DNA of 64,000 nt from CAYNWH01 sp964400885 (GCA_964400885.1 CAYNWH010000005.1:3947-67946), one strand, 5' to 3'. Positions 41,879 through 51,398 are shown, numbered from the stretch's first letter. Notes: generated by a model from the letters alone, not told the origin. Made by a program: numbers and translations.

Positions 41879-41911
41879 TTGACAAAAGCTATAAAAATGT
41901 TAAGTTATATA
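41879..41911 (+). promoter_or_regulatory. Promoter of the 139-aa orphan
   Basis: TTGACA (41879-41884) with an AT-rich -10 region around GTTATATA (spacing 19-21, not ideal). Confidence 0.5.
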
Positions 41912-41977
41912 AAACCAGTTAAACGCGATCGAGTTATGTAATATGTACTTTAATTACCAAAAAATGGAGGGATAGGA

Positions 41978-42397
41978 ATGAAGAAAAAAGAAAAAGAAGC
42001 CAGGAAATTATGCAACGAATCCTTGATAAAACAGCTAGTAGGCGGTGCTATCTTGAGTGGCGCATCAGGCAAAGAGGATAAAGAAGTTAAAATACTTGAA
42101 GCAGAAGTCTACCGGCGACTAGGACTTGAAGATTATTTATATTTTGGAGAACTCACTTCCCTTGTAACAGAAAAAACAGCCTCTAAAATTCTAACCCAAA
42201 CTATTTTTATTCTCAGCCAAAATATTTTTTTATTTCCTCATGGACTGCAACAAATTAGTATAAAAAAAACATCTGGCAACAAGATAAAAATAATTTTCAA
42301 GGGCCCAGAAGTAGAATTGCACAGTCTGCAGAAAAGATTAAAACAAGCTGGTTTGCCAATAGGCATTGTGAACTGGCGTAAGATCAAAAAATATTGA
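41978..42397 (+). CDS. SD-led orphan, 139 aa
   Basis: Not recognised. It has a basic N terminus, then mostly helices with a hydrophobic stretch near 80-95 and a C-terminal KIKIIFKGPEVE strand. GGAGGG is about 6 nt before the ATG. Its TGA is fused to AAAGGAGG, a second SD with no standard start codon after it. A terminator follows at 42470-42497. Confidence 0.65.
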   Translation: MKKKEKEARKLCNESLIKQLVGGAILSGASGKEDKEVKILEAEVYRRLGLEDYLYFGELTSLVTEKTASKILTQTIFILSQNIFLFPHGLQQISIKKTSGNKIKIIFKGPEVELHSLQKRLKQAGLPIGIVNWRKIKKY

Positions 42398-42409
42398 AAG
42401 GAGGAAAGC

Positions 42410-42442
42410 ATAATCTCGATCCGTTTTGACGGCTGCAAATAA
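42410..42442 (+). other. Possible 10-codon ORF with ATA or ATC start
   Basis: AAAGGAGG (42397-42404) is followed 5 nt later by ATA (42410) then ATC and ten open codons to TAA. No ATG, GTG or TTG fits. It could be a non-standard-start peptide or a ribosome standby site. Confidence 0.25.
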
Positions 42443-42469
42443 AAAATAATCAATTCTGTTTTTCAAACT

Positions 42470-42497
42470 AAAATCCCGCTCTTGCGGGATTTTTATT
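42470..42497 (+). terminator. Intrinsic terminator
   Basis: AAATCCCGC-TCTT-GCGGGATTT then T-run. Confidence 0.9.
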
Positions 42498-42549
42498 ATA
42501 TAAATAATAATTACTCTATTTCTAATCACTAATGACTAATCACTAATGA

Positions 42550-45180
42550 CTATATCAAAGTTATACTAGCCACTTTATCTTTGACATCTTTAAATTTCAT
42601 CAAACGCACGCCTTGAGTAGAACGGCCCAAATGACTAACGCTCTTTAGCGGCAATCTAATAACCTGACCCTTATCAGAAATAATAATCATGTCATGATCC
42701 AAATCTTTATTATTAATCAAACGAGAGCCGACAATCTTACCAGTCTTGCTCGTAATATTAGCAGTTTTAATGCCAGTCCCTCCTCGGCCCTGAATCCTGT
42801 ATTCTGTAATTGAGGTCCTTTTGCCATAACCATTTTCTGTCACTACCAGCAAATCTAAATTTTTATCATTAACTGATTTTTCATTAATGTCCATTCTTAC
42901 CACTTCATCATCTTTTTTCAAACGAATACCACGCACACCAGCAGCTGCCCTGCCCATTGCTCTGATATTTTTTTCTTTAAACCTGACTGACATGCCATTT
43001 TTGGTCACCAAAACTATTTCATCATTGCCAGTTGAAGGTTTTGCCCATAGTAAAATATCGCCTTGCTTTAATTTAATCGCAATCAAACCGCTTTTTCTTA
43101 CCTTGGTTATTTCCTTGATATCAACTTTTTTAATTAAACCATTTTTGGTCACCAAAACCAAATATTTATATTCTCCTAAATCGGCTAAATCTAAAATGGA
43201 AGTGACATTTTCATGAGGCGCTAAATTTAAAAAGTTAACCAAAGCCTGGCCTTTGGCGGTTCTGGTTGTTTGCGGCACTTCATATGCTTTAAGTTGAAAA
43301 ACACGTCCGCTAGTTGTAAAGAATAATAAGTCAGAATGAGTCTTGGTAGCAAAGAAATGCTCCACAATGTCTTCTTCTTTGGTTGTTAACCCAACTACGC
43401 CCTTACCTCCTCGCGCCTGTGTTTTAAATGTTTCCGGCGGTAATCTTTTGATATAGCCATCTTGCGTCACAATAATAATTGCCGGCTCATTAGGAATCAA
43501 ATCCTTGACAGAAAATTCACCCACTGGCGTTTTGACGATTTGAGTCTTTCTCTCATCTCCATATTTATCCTTTAATTCTTTAAGATCATTTTTTATAATA
43601 TTTAAAATCCTTTGCTTTGATTTTAAAATTGCTTCAAGTTCAGCAATGATTTTCTTCTTTTCTTTAAGTTCATCAATTAATTTTTGTCTTTCCAAATTAG
43701 CCAATTGCTGCAGTTTCATTTCCAAAATAGCCACAGCTTGAATTTCTGTAAATTTGAATTTTTTTATTAAATTCTTCTTGGCCTCATCACGATCTCTTGA
43801 TTTTTTAATAGTATTGATTATACTGTCAATACTTTTTAAAGCCTTAACCAAACCTTCTAAAATATGGGCTCGCTCTTTAGCCTTAGCTAAATCAAATTCA
43901 GTCCGGCGCCTGACAACTTCTTCTCGATGCTTAATGTACTCTTCGAAAATCATTTTCAAAGTTAAAACTCTAGGCTGCAAACCATCAACCAAAGCTAAAG
44001 TATTAACATGGAAAGTTTCCTGCAATTGAGTGGCTTTATATAATTGATTTAAGATTTTTTTAGGATAAGAATCTTTTTTCAGTTCAATAACAATCCTGAC
44101 GCCTTCTTTAGAAGATTCATCTCTTAAATCTTTAATATCTTTAATTTTTTTATCTCTTACTAAATCAGCTATCTTTTCCACTAAAGTTGCTTTATTTACC
44201 TGAAAAGGTATTTCTGAAATAATAATTTTAAATTTACCGCCGCTAGCTTCTTCAATTTCCGCCTTGCCTCTCATTACAATACTGCCTTTACCTGTGGCAT
44301 AGGCTCTTTGGATTTCATTAATATCATAAATAATGCCGCCTGTAGGAAAATCCGGGCCTTTGACGTATTTCATTAAATCTTCAATCGTTGCTTTAGGATT
44401 ATCAATTAAATGAGTAACTCCATCACACAGTTCGGTTAAATTATGTGGCGGAATATTAGTTGCCATACCAACAGCAATACCCATGGTGCCATTCAAAAGC
44501 AAATTAGGCAATTTAGCTGGCAAAACCAGCGGTTCTTTTTGGCTACCATCAAAATTGGGCACAAAATCAACGGTTTCCTTCTCAATATCCAGAAGCATTT
44601 CTTCAGCTAAACTTTTCAGTTTAGCTTCAGTATAACGATAAGCAGCCGGCGCATCACCATCCATCGAGCCAAAGTTACCTTGTCCCCAAACTAAAGGATA
44701 GCGCATAGAAAAGTCCTGCGCCATTCTGACCATAGAATCATAAACTGCAACATCTCCATGAGGATGATATTTACCAATAACTTCACCAACGATAGTTGCT
44801 GATTTGCGAAATTTAGCTGAAGATTTTAAGCCAACATCCCACATTGCATACAAAATGCGGCGATGCACTGGTTTAAGCCCGTCACGTACGTCTGGCAAAG
44901 CGCGTGAAACAATAACAGACATTGCATAATCTAAATATGAATCCTGCATTTCTTCTACTAAAGACCTGAGTTCAATTTTGCCATTTTCAACAACCTCTAA
45001 TTTTTCTTGGTTTAGCTTATCTACTTTTTTCTCTTCAGCGCCATCAGCCTTTTTTGCCTTTTCATCTTTTTTGACAATATCTTTCTTAACGGCTTTGACT
45101 TTTTTAATCTTCTTAATCTTGCGCTTGGCAGGCAAATGTTTCTTGAGCTTTTTCTTGCTATTTTTTTTCTTAGCTGGCAT
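42550..45180 (-). CDS. gyrA: DNA gyrase subunit A
   Basis: 876-aa type II topoisomerase subunit that breaks and rejoins DNA for negative supercoiling. The catalytic Tyr is in AAYRYTEAKL (near 182), and the GyrA box QARGGKG is near 587 in the C-terminal beta-pinwheel, which distinguishes it from ParC. The first about 70 residues are an extra Lys-rich extension (PAKKKNSKKKLKK and similar), absent in model gyrases. gyrB is not in the window. A Lys-rich membrane protein is encoded directly upstream. Confidence 0.96.
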   Translation of the reverse strand: MPAKKKNSKKKLKKHLPAKRKIKKIKKVKAVKKDIVKKDEKAKKADGAEEKKVDKLNQEKLEVVENGKIELRSLVEEMQDSYLDYAMSVIVSRALPDVRDGLKPVHRRILYAMWDVGLKSSAKFRKSATIVGEVIGKYHPHGDVAVYDSMVRMAQDFSMRYPLVWGQGNFGSMDGDAPAAYRYTEAKLKSLAEEMLLDIEKETVDFVPNFDGSQKEPLVLPAKLPNLLLNGTMGIAVGMATNIPPHNLTELCDGVTHLIDNPKATIEDLMKYVKGPDFPTGGIIYDINEIQRAYATGKGSIVMRGKAEIEEASGGKFKIIISEIPFQVNKATLVEKIADLVRDKKIKDIKDLRDESSKEGVRIVIELKKDSYPKKILNQLYKATQLQETFHVNTLALVDGLQPRVLTLKMIFEEYIKHREEVVRRRTEFDLAKAKERAHILEGLVKALKSIDSIINTIKKSRDRDEAKKNLIKKFKFTEIQAVAILEMKLQQLANLERQKLIDELKEKKKIIAELEAILKSKQRILNIIKNDLKELKDKYGDERKTQIVKTPVGEFSVKDLIPNEPAIIIVTQDGYIKRLPPETFKTQARGGKGVVGLTTKEEDIVEHFFATKTHSDLLFFTTSGRVFQLKAYEVPQTTRTAKGQALVNFLNLAPHENVTSILDLADLGEYKYLVLVTKNGLIKKVDIKEITKVRKSGLIAIKLKQGDILLWAKPSTGNDEIVLVTKNGMSVRFKEKNIRAMGRAAAGVRGIRLKKDDEVVRMDINEKSVNDKNLDLLVVTENGYGKRTSITEYRIQGRGGTGIKTANITSKTGKIVGSRLINNKDLDHDMIIISDKGQVIRLPLKSVSHLGRSTQGVRLMKFKDVKDKVASITLI

Positions 45181-45188
45181 TTTTTATC

Positions 45189-46019
45189 TTAAGGATTAGT
45201 ATTTAAATTATTATTAACTGAGTTAGTATTATCTATCTGCCCTTTTTCTAAATCATCCTGAATTTTATTAGCAACATTATTTTTTATTTGAGTCTCAATA
45301 ACTTTTGTCTTTGCCTGATTTGTAAAATCATCTACAGAATTACTACTTTGATTGATCACATCCTGAATTTTGTTTAGATCATTTTTTAGATCATCAAAAG
45401 CATTCTTTGTCTCTTGATTAGCTTTTTGCTGCTCTTCATCTAAAGAATTGCTGACAATAAATTGGCCCAAGCTATTTTTTACAGCCAAAAACCAAAAAGA
45501 TCCGATCACAACCATAATACAAGCAACTGCAATATACATTAAGGCCGTTTTTTGTCTTTGTGTCAAATCAGCATGCTTTTCATATCCATCATTTTCTTCA
45601 ATTTCTAAACTGTCAGATTGATTCATTTCAGCTTCTTCTTGTAGCTCGCCAAAATCAAAATCCTCAAATTCATTGGTTTGCGCCTCATTGTCTTCCGGAA
45701 CAGGCTGAGAAGCTGAAGCTAAAGAAAAGTTATAATTATCATTTAATCCAGGTTTATTATTATCTTCTGCTAAGGCAGAACCCAAAATACTTTCGGCTGT
45801 CTCTCCGCTTAAAGTCTTAACTGGAATTCTTCTGCCCAAATTTTTACTTGCTCTCTTTGGCGCACTCTTTTTATTAGAACTGCGACTGCTTCTTTTCTTG
45901 CTAACAGCCTTTTTAGCTGGCTTCTTTTTTTTCATGGCTGATTTGCGGCTATTTTTTTTCTTTTTAATAACTACCTTTTTAGCCGCTGGTCTCTTTTTCT
46001 TTGTTTTTTGTTTTGGCAT
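45189..46019 (-). CDS. Lys-rich single-pass membrane protein
   Basis: 276 aa, not recognised. Residues 1-70 are extremely basic (Lys/Arg/Ser/Ala, like a histone tail), 75-155 are acidic and low-complexity, one membrane helix lies at about 161-185, and a polar coiled-coil-like tail rich in Asn/Gln/Asp follows (outside). The basic head could bind DNA or RNA at the membrane. It ends 9 nt before gyrA, which also begins with a Lys-rich extension, so the pair may be co-expressed. Confidence 0.7.
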   Translation of the reverse strand: MPKQKTKKKRPAAKKVVIKKKKNSRKSAMKKKKPAKKAVSKKRSSRSSNKKSAPKRASKNLGRRIPVKTLSGETAESILGSALAEDNNKPGLNDNYNFSLASASQPVPEDNEAQTNEFEDFDFGELQEEAEMNQSDSLEIEENDGYEKHADLTQRQKTALMYIAVACIMVVIGSFWFLAVKNSLGQFIVSNSLDEEQQKANQETKNAFDDLKNDLNKIQDVINQSSNSVDDFTNQAKTKVIETQIKNNVANKIQDDLEKGQIDNTNSVNNNLNTNP

Positions 46020-46037
46020 AATCTAAAAAAATTTAGT

Positions 46038-46676
46038 TTATGATTTATTTAAAATAATAACTTTTGTTTCTTCTTGCGGCAAATCCTTTTTGCTTATTTT
46101 TAGCTTATCCATTTTTTCTGGCTGGGTGACTCCAAATTCTTTTAAGAATTTATCAACTCCGTCTATTTTAAGATTAACTCCGGATATTTTGTAATGCATG
46201 GGAATCACTATGCGCGGCTGTATCTGGCTGATTATTTTCACTGCACCGACGCCATCAATAGTATAAGTGCCGCCAACAGGAACCAAAAGAATATCAGCGC
46301 CTTCTAATGTTCCTAATTGTGCTTCCGTCAGATTAGCCTGCCCTAAATCAGACAAATAAGCGATTTTTATGCCTTCAGCTTCGATTAAATACATGGTTAT
46401 TTTGCCTTTTTCTGCTCCTTGTTTGTTATCATGAAACCCTGGGATGCCATAAATAAATACATTTTTAACTTCATATTCTCCTGGCCCATTAATCAAAAAA
46501 GGCTCTCCTTTAATAGCTGCCATATTATTATGGTCATCATGTTCATGGCTAATTAAAAGAATATCAGCCTGAAATTTCGGCATTTTAAGCCCTATTTTAT
46601 CATAAGGATCTATGGCCAAAGTTACATCTTTAAATTGAATTTTAAAGGCTGAATGGCCTAACCAGTTAATGATCAT
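46038..46676 (-). CDS. Metallo-beta-lactamase-fold hydrolase (UlaG-like)
   Basis: 212 aa. The metal motif HEHDDHN is near residue 40, with further ligands in the GPGEYEV and HYKISG regions. This short MBL family is related to UlaG lactonases and is widespread in CPR and Firmicutes, mostly without known substrates. ATG 46676 preferred over a longer frame from 46712. Confidence 0.85.
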   Translation of the reverse strand: MIINWLGHSAFKIQFKDVTLAIDPYDKIGLKMPKFQADILLISHEHDDHNNMAAIKGEPFLINGPGEYEVKNVFIYGIPGFHDNKQGAEKGKITMYLIEAEGIKIAYLSDLGQANLTEAQLGTLEGADILLVPVGGTYTIDGVGAVKIISQIQPRIVIPMHYKISGVNLKIDGVDKFLKEFGVTQPEKMDKLKISKKDLPQEETKVIILNKS

Positions 46677-46784
46677 ATTTTCTTCTAAATTTAGTAAAAT
46701 AAAGTAAATCAAGGATTAAGTTTTTTTACTTAATCCTCTAACTACGAATATTTTAGCACATTTTGAAAAATAAAAAAAGACTAC

Positions 46785-46813
46785 TTGACAAATTTTCATT
46801 ATGGGTATATATT
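46785..46813 (+). promoter_or_regulatory. Promoter of the metal cluster
   Basis: TTGACA (46785-46790), 17-bp spacer, TATATT (46808-46813). Confidence 0.8.
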
Positions 46814-46864
46814 CATTATATAAGGTCGACTTTATTAATTTATTAAAAAAGAAGGAAGAAAATT

Positions 46865-47092
46865 ATGCCTTATAAAGATGGAACTGGTCCTTTAGGTTTA
46901 GGCTCTGGCACTGGTTGGGGCCGCGGCCCTTGTGGTGCAGGGTTAAGAAGAGGCAGAGGCTCTGGCAGAGGTTTAGGAAGCAGATTTTTCAGGAGTTGGC
47001 AGCCCACCGCAAAAGACTTGGATGCAGAAGAAAAATTTTTAAAAAAGGAACTAGCAGAAATTCAAAAAGAAAAAAGGACCCTAAAGAAATAA
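46865..47092 (+). CDS. DUF5320-like small Gly/Arg-rich protein
   Basis: 75 aa. The N-terminal GDGTGPLGLGSGTG-type Gly-rich segment and one Cys are characteristic of DUF5320 proteins found next to NifX-like genes. A C-terminal coiled coil (about 48-75) follows. GAAGGAAG is present before the ATG. Function unknown; its context suggests metal or Fe-S cofactor handling. Confidence 0.75.
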   Translation: MPYKDGTGPLGLGSGTGWGRGPCGAGLRRGRGSGRGLGSRFFRSWQPTAKDLDAEEKFLKKELAEIQKEKRTLKK

Positions 47093-47095
47093 CCG

Positions 47096-47140
47096 AATTC
47101 GAAAATTTTCTTTATTTTAGAAAATTTTCGAGTTTTGTTA
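47096..47140 (+). terminator. Terminator inside the metal cluster
   Basis: CGAAAATTTTC / GAAAATTTTCG then AGTTTTG. It could attenuate expression of the downstream genes. Confidence 0.7.
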
Positions 47141-47197
47141 TACTAATAATATAATTATTAGAAATTTTTTACTTAAAAAACTAATCTGTTGAAACAT

Positions 47198-47536
47198 ATG
47201 AGGATAGCAATAAGTTCAACGAACAAAAACATTGGAAGCGATGTTTCTGATATTTTTGGCAGGTGTCCATATTTTATCATTGCCGAAATTAAAGACGATA
47301 AAATAGAAAAAACCGAAGCCATAGAAAATAAAAATACTGATCAAAATAGCGGCGCCGGCATCTCAACAGCCCAACTAATGGCGGAAAAAAATGTTAACGC
47401 TGTTATAACTGGGAACGTGGGACCGCGGGCCATAGATGTTTTAAAACAATTTAATATTGAAGTTTATTCTGGGAAAGGCGTAATAAAAAATGTTTTGCAG
47501 GAATTTATAAACAAAAAACTTAAAAAAATTAATTAA
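47198..47536 (+). CDS. NifX/NifB C-terminal-like cofactor-binding protein (copy 1)
   Basis: 112-aa member of the dinitrogenase iron-molybdenum cofactor-binding family (PF02579-like). It has the SDVSDIFGRCPYF segment and the NAVITGNVGPRA motif. Such proteins carry Fe-Mo or Fe-S clusters; in organisms without nitrogenase their cargo is unknown. ATG 47198 preferred over TTG 47189. A paralogue follows 1 nt later. Confidence 0.85.
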   Translation: MRIAISSTNKNIGSDVSDIFGRCPYFIIAEIKDDKIEKTEAIENKNTDQNSGAGISTAQLMAEKNVNAVITGNVGPRAIDVLKQFNIEVYSGKGVIKNVLQEFINKKLKKIN

Positions 47537-47537
47537 T

Positions 47538-47897
47538 ATGAAAATAGTTATCCCTACAAATAATAAAACTGGCTTAGATGATAAAATAGCAGAACATTTT
47601 GGTCGTTGTTTAACTTATACTTTTCTGGATAAAGAAGGAAAAATAATTAAAATAATAGATAATACTAGTGAGCATATGGGCGGCATTGGTCTACCGCCAG
47701 AACTGATGAAAAAATATGGAGCAGATATTTTGCTTTGCAAAGACCTTGGTCCAAGAGCTTTAACTTTATGCCGAGAATTGGGAATAGAAGTATATACCTG
47801 CCAAGCAGAAACAGTCAAAGATTGCTTTAAACTATGGCAAGATAATAAACTTAAAAAAGCAGGCATAGAAGATGTCTGCGAACAACATAAAATATGA
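47538..47897 (+). CDS. NifX-like cofactor-binding protein (copy 2)
   Basis: 119 aa, same family as the gene before it. It has LDDKIAEHFGRC and ADILLCKDLGPRAL. The extra C-terminal Cys (CQAETVKDC and a C near the end) might help bind a cluster. The start of the MinD-like gene overlaps its stop (ATGA). Confidence 0.85.
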   Translation: MKIVIPTNNKTGLDDKIAEHFGRCLTYTFLDKEGKIIKIIDNTSEHMGGIGLPPELMKKYGADILLCKDLGPRALTLCRELGIEVYTCQAETVKDCFKLWQDNKLKKAGIEDVCEQHKI

Positions 47898-48766
47898 AAA
47901 TTGCGATTACAGGCGGAAAGGGAGGCACTGGCAAATCAATGGTCGCCACTTCTTTGGCGGTTGAATTTGCAAAGAATAGCAAAACCGCCCTTTTGGATGT
48001 TGATGTGGAATGTCCGAACGATCACCTCTTGCTTTCCGTCAAAAGAAAACAATATAGCAAAATTTATCAACCCATACCCAAATGGGATTTTGCGAAATGC
48101 ACAAAATGCGGCAAGTGCGCCAATGTTTGTAAGCAGAATGCGATTGTTTTTGTTAAAAATAAATATCCGGCTTTTATAAAGGATATTTGCATTGGTTGCA
48201 GGGCTTGCATTGTCACCTGCCCGACCAGCGCCATTTCAGAAACCAAAAAAGAAATCGGCACGATTTATACGGGAAAAAATTATAATGTAAATTTAATTTC
48301 TGGCGAGCTTAAATTGGGTGAATTGGCTTCTGGTGAAGTAGTTGCTGAAGTCAGAAAATATTCTGAAAAAATTAATAAAAAATTAAAAACTGAGATTGTC
48401 TTAATAGATTCTGCGGCCGGAATTGGCTGCCCAGTAATTGCTTCTTTAGTCGGCACTGATTATATTGTAGCAGTAACCGAACCTACTCCCTCTGCTTTGC
48501 ATGATTTAAAACGAGTTTTGTATCTAGCTAATCATTTCCAGATTAAACACGGAATAGTTATCAATAAGTATGATTTGACGGAAAGGTTTTGTTTGAAAAT
48601 AGAAAAATTCGCTAAAAAAAATAATATTGCAATTATTGAAAAAATTCCTTATAAAAAAGATTTTGTTGATTCAACCATTAAAATGGAACCGGTAACCGAG
48701 ATAAATCCGGATTATCAAGAATTATTTCAAAAAATTATAAAAAAAATAAAATTAGCAATTAAATAA
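47894..48766 (+). CDS. MinD-superfamily ATPase with inserted ferredoxin domain
   Basis: 290 aa. The deviant Walker A GGKGGTGKS is at residues 7-15. A two-cluster ferredoxin insertion at about 60-115 has CTKCGKCANVC and CIGCRACIVTC for two 4Fe-4S centres. The remaining ATPase motifs follow. These proteins belong to the Mrp/MinD group involved in Fe-S cluster or metal handling and travel with NifX-like genes. Overlaps the preceding stop by 4 nt. Confidence 0.93.
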   Translation: MKIAITGGKGGTGKSMVATSLAVEFAKNSKTALLDVDVECPNDHLLLSVKRKQYSKIYQPIPKWDFAKCTKCGKCANVCKQNAIVFVKNKYPAFIKDICIGCRACIVTCPTSAISETKKEIGTIYTGKNYNVNLISGELKLGELASGEVVAEVRKYSEKINKKLKTEIVLIDSAAGIGCPVIASLVGTDYIVAVTEPTPSALHDLKRVLYLANHFQIKHGIVINKYDLTERFCLKIEKFAKKNNIAIIEKIPYKKDFVDSTIKMEPVTEINPDYQELFQKIIKKIKLAIK

Positions 48767-48768
48767 TC

Positions 48769-49789
48769 ATGAAAGAAAGAGTAGCCGCAGTATCAATATT
48801 GGCTAATATAATTTTAGCCGGAGGCAAGCTAACAGCCGGATTTATAGCTGGTTCTGGCGCTATTTTTGCTGAAGGTTTGCATTCGGGAATGGATATCTTG
48901 TCTTCTGCCATAAGTTTCATTGGCATAAAAATTGCCAAAAAACCCGTAGACAAAAAACATCCTTACGGCCATTATAAATTTGAAGTTTTAGCCGGATTAA
49001 TAATAACAATAATTTTATTTTTAACAGGCTTATTTGTTGTGGGCGAATCAATTCGCGAGTTTAGAAATCCTTCTCCGGTAAGCATTGGCTATTTGGCTTT
49101 AATCGTAATGTTAGCATCAGCCGTGATTAACGAAGTAATGGCAAGGTTAAAAATTTATTATGGCAAAAAGGAAAATTCGGTTTCTTTATTATCCGACGGG
49201 GTTCATTCCAGGATTGATGTTTATGCTTCATTGGTGGTTTTGGCAGGATTATTTTTAACAAAATACTGGATTTATGTTGATTCAGTTTTAGCCTTACTTA
49301 TCGGTTTATACATTATCAAAGAATCATTTTCATTAGGCAAAGAAGCGGTTGATTCTTTGCTTGATGTTTCAGCTGGCGAAGAAATAGAAAAAAAGATAAA
49401 ATCAATTGCCAAAGATCAAAATATTGAAATATCTTCTATAAAAACACAAAAAAAGGGTTCTGCTGTGACTGCTAATTTGGAAATAAATATACCAAGCGAC
49501 TTGAGAGTAGAAGAGGCAACTAAAATTTCTAACGGATTAAGAAAAAAACTCATACAAACAATTGAAAGACTCGAGTATGTTGCTATCCAAATCACGAGTC
49601 ATGATCTAGAAACTGGATATTATAAACCAGAAATTGGTAAGGGTTTTGGCTGGCAAAGAAAAGGTAAACATATCGGCGAAGTTAAAGAAGCAGAAGGCAA
49701 GGGACCGAGCGGTTATTGCGTTTGTTCTAAATGCGATTATAAAACACCCCATCAGCGAGGTATTCCTTGTTCAAGTTTAAAATGCCCTA
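48769..49789 (+). CDS. Cation diffusion facilitator with zinc ribbon, 3' end in gap
   Basis: Zn/Fe-type efflux transporter with about six membrane helices. Metal sites HxxxD are seen in helix 2 (H38..D42) and again near 146-150 in helix 5, a pattern associated with zinc selectivity. A cytoplasmic domain follows, then an unusual Cys-rich tail (CVCSKCDYK and a later C-x5-C) cut by the gap at 49790. Located 2 nt after the MinD-like gene. Confidence 0.9.
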
Positions 49790-49889
49790 NNNNNNNNNNN
49801 NNNNNNNNNNNNNNNNNNNNNNNNNNNNNNNNNNNNNNNNNNNNNNNNNNNNNNNNNNNNNNNNNNNNNNNNNNNNNNNNNNNNNNNNN

Positions 49890-50093
49890 ATGAGGTTTTT
49901 AGAAGTGATAGAATTAACAGTGGAAGAAGCTGAAGCTATTAGGTTGAAAAATATAGAAAATCTAGAGCAAGAAAAAGCCGCTCAGAAAATGAAAACATCT
50001 CAATCTACATTTCAAAGAATTTTAAGTTCTGCCTATAAAAAAATAGCTGATGCCCTTATAAATGGCAAAGCTATTGAAATTATTAAAAAATAA
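49890..50093 (+). CDS. DUF134 / UPF0251 DNA-binding-like protein, C-terminal part
   Basis: About 67 residues after the gap: ELTVEEAEAIRLKNIENL, then QEKAAQKMKTSQSTFQRIL, the helix-turn-helix-like core of DUF134. Family members are about 100-130 aa with an N-terminal Cys motif, so the start is probably in the gap (an ATG at 49890 is coincidental). A regulator linked to metal clusters would fit the neighbourhood. Confidence 0.8.
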   Translation: MRFLEVIELTVEEAEAIRLKNIENLEQEKAAQKMKTSQSTFQRILSSAYKKIADALINGKAIEIIKK

Positions 50094-50120
50094 ATTTTAA
50101 TTAATAAATTTGAAAAAATT

Positions 50121-51398
50121 ATGAAAAAGACTGTTAGAATTATTATTTTAATCTTACTTTTATTTTTTTTAGGTGTGGCACTAAGTTTTTGTTATCTTAA
50201 ATTTGGGATTAAAAAATTAAGAGTAAGCGAGGAAGCAGCGATGAAAGCCCAGGGAATAATGATTCTTATTGAATCCACAGACAAACCAACGGGTTTATCC
50301 AATTTGGTTAATCAAATGAAAGAAAAAAATATTTATGGCCTTTTAATGGTTACTCCTGAATTTACCCAGGCCAATTGCGAAGAAATAAAAAATGTACTAA
50401 GTAGCGGAAACATAGAAATTGTTGCATCAAATGTTAGTTCACCTTTTTGGGATATGCCTTATGCAGAACAAAAAACAAGAATTGTCCAAATGCTAGACGG
50501 GATTGAAAAATGTACAGGCAAAAAACCGAGAATTATTTCTTCCCGTTACATGGCTTCTGATATGAATACAGTTAAAGTTGCAGAAGAATTAGGCATACCT
50601 TATATCACCGCCAGAGGAACTACAGGAACTAAAGCGACTGTCTATCAGCCAGAAGGTTATCACGTAAAGATTTTATCTGTTTCAAATATTACATTAGTAC
50701 CTTTTGCCTATGGCAGTCTTTGCGATTACTCATTTTATGAAAGAGCAGGAACTCCAAAAGATATGGAAGAAGAATTAATGAGATCAATAGAACCCTTAAC
50801 CGCAACGGAAAAAGTTAGATTTGGTGAATATAACAGAATTACACCTGTATCACATACCTATATCGGCGGAGACTTAAAATCATGGAATGATATGTGGCTT
50901 GATTTTTGGGATAAGGCTAATCTTAACTGGGTAAGCTTAGATGAATTTACAGCAAAACCTGATTGGACAATTCCTTTATGGCAAATACCAATAAATAAAA
51001 ATAATCCTTATACAGAAGAAAAAATCAGACCTTTGGTTCCTTACGAAGAAGAAGAAAAAGTGCAAAATCCCTGTGCTGTGATTAATACTGAAAATACTCA
51101 ACCTGTTAGTCAAGAAGCCTTAGCCGATAATAAAATTGTTGCCTTTCATAATGGTCAAGGCCCAATGTGTCTGGAATTTTTAGAATTTATTAAAACTTTG
51201 AATTATCCTGTTGAGCAATATTTAGTTGGAGATGAAAATTTTAATAATGTTTTAGCAAGTTATAAAAATAATTTCAATAAAAGCACCGGAGTTTCGGAGG
51301 ATTTTGGTTATTATCCCATAATTTTTATTAAAGGCAAGGCCTTTTCTGGCTTTAATGAAGAGGTAAAAGCGGCAATATTAAAAGCGATATCAGAATAA
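50121..51398 (+). CDS. Polysaccharide-deacetylase-like / thioredoxin-like fusion, secreted
   Basis: 425 aa. An N-terminal signal anchor (about 5-27) is followed by a deacetylase (NodB)-like barrel (about 45-310; YMASDMNT and VAEELGIPYITARG segments) and a C-terminal thioredoxin/glutaredoxin-like domain (about 325-425; AFHNGQGPMCLEFLEF). The NodB metal motifs (TFDDG, HxxxH) are not visible, so catalysis is doubtful. The C-terminal domain has a single Cys. The role in the envelope is unknown. Confidence 0.7.
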   Translation: MKKTVRIIILILLLFFLGVALSFCYLKFGIKKLRVSEEAAMKAQGIMILIESTDKPTGLSNLVNQMKEKNIYGLLMVTPEFTQANCEEIKNVLSSGNIEIVASNVSSPFWDMPYAEQKTRIVQMLDGIEKCTGKKPRIISSRYMASDMNTVKVAEELGIPYITARGTTGTKATVYQPEGYHVKILSVSNITLVPFAYGSLCDYSFYERAGTPKDMEEELMRSIEPLTATEKVRFGEYNRITPVSHTYIGGDLKSWNDMWLDFWDKANLNWVSLDEFTAKPDWTIPLWQIPINKNNPYTEEKIRPLVPYEEEEKVQNPCAVINTENTQPVSQEALADNKIVAFHNGQGPMCLEFLEFIKTLNYPVEQYLVGDENFNNVLASYKNNFNKSTGVSEDFGYYPIIFIKGKAFSGFNEEVKAAILKAISE

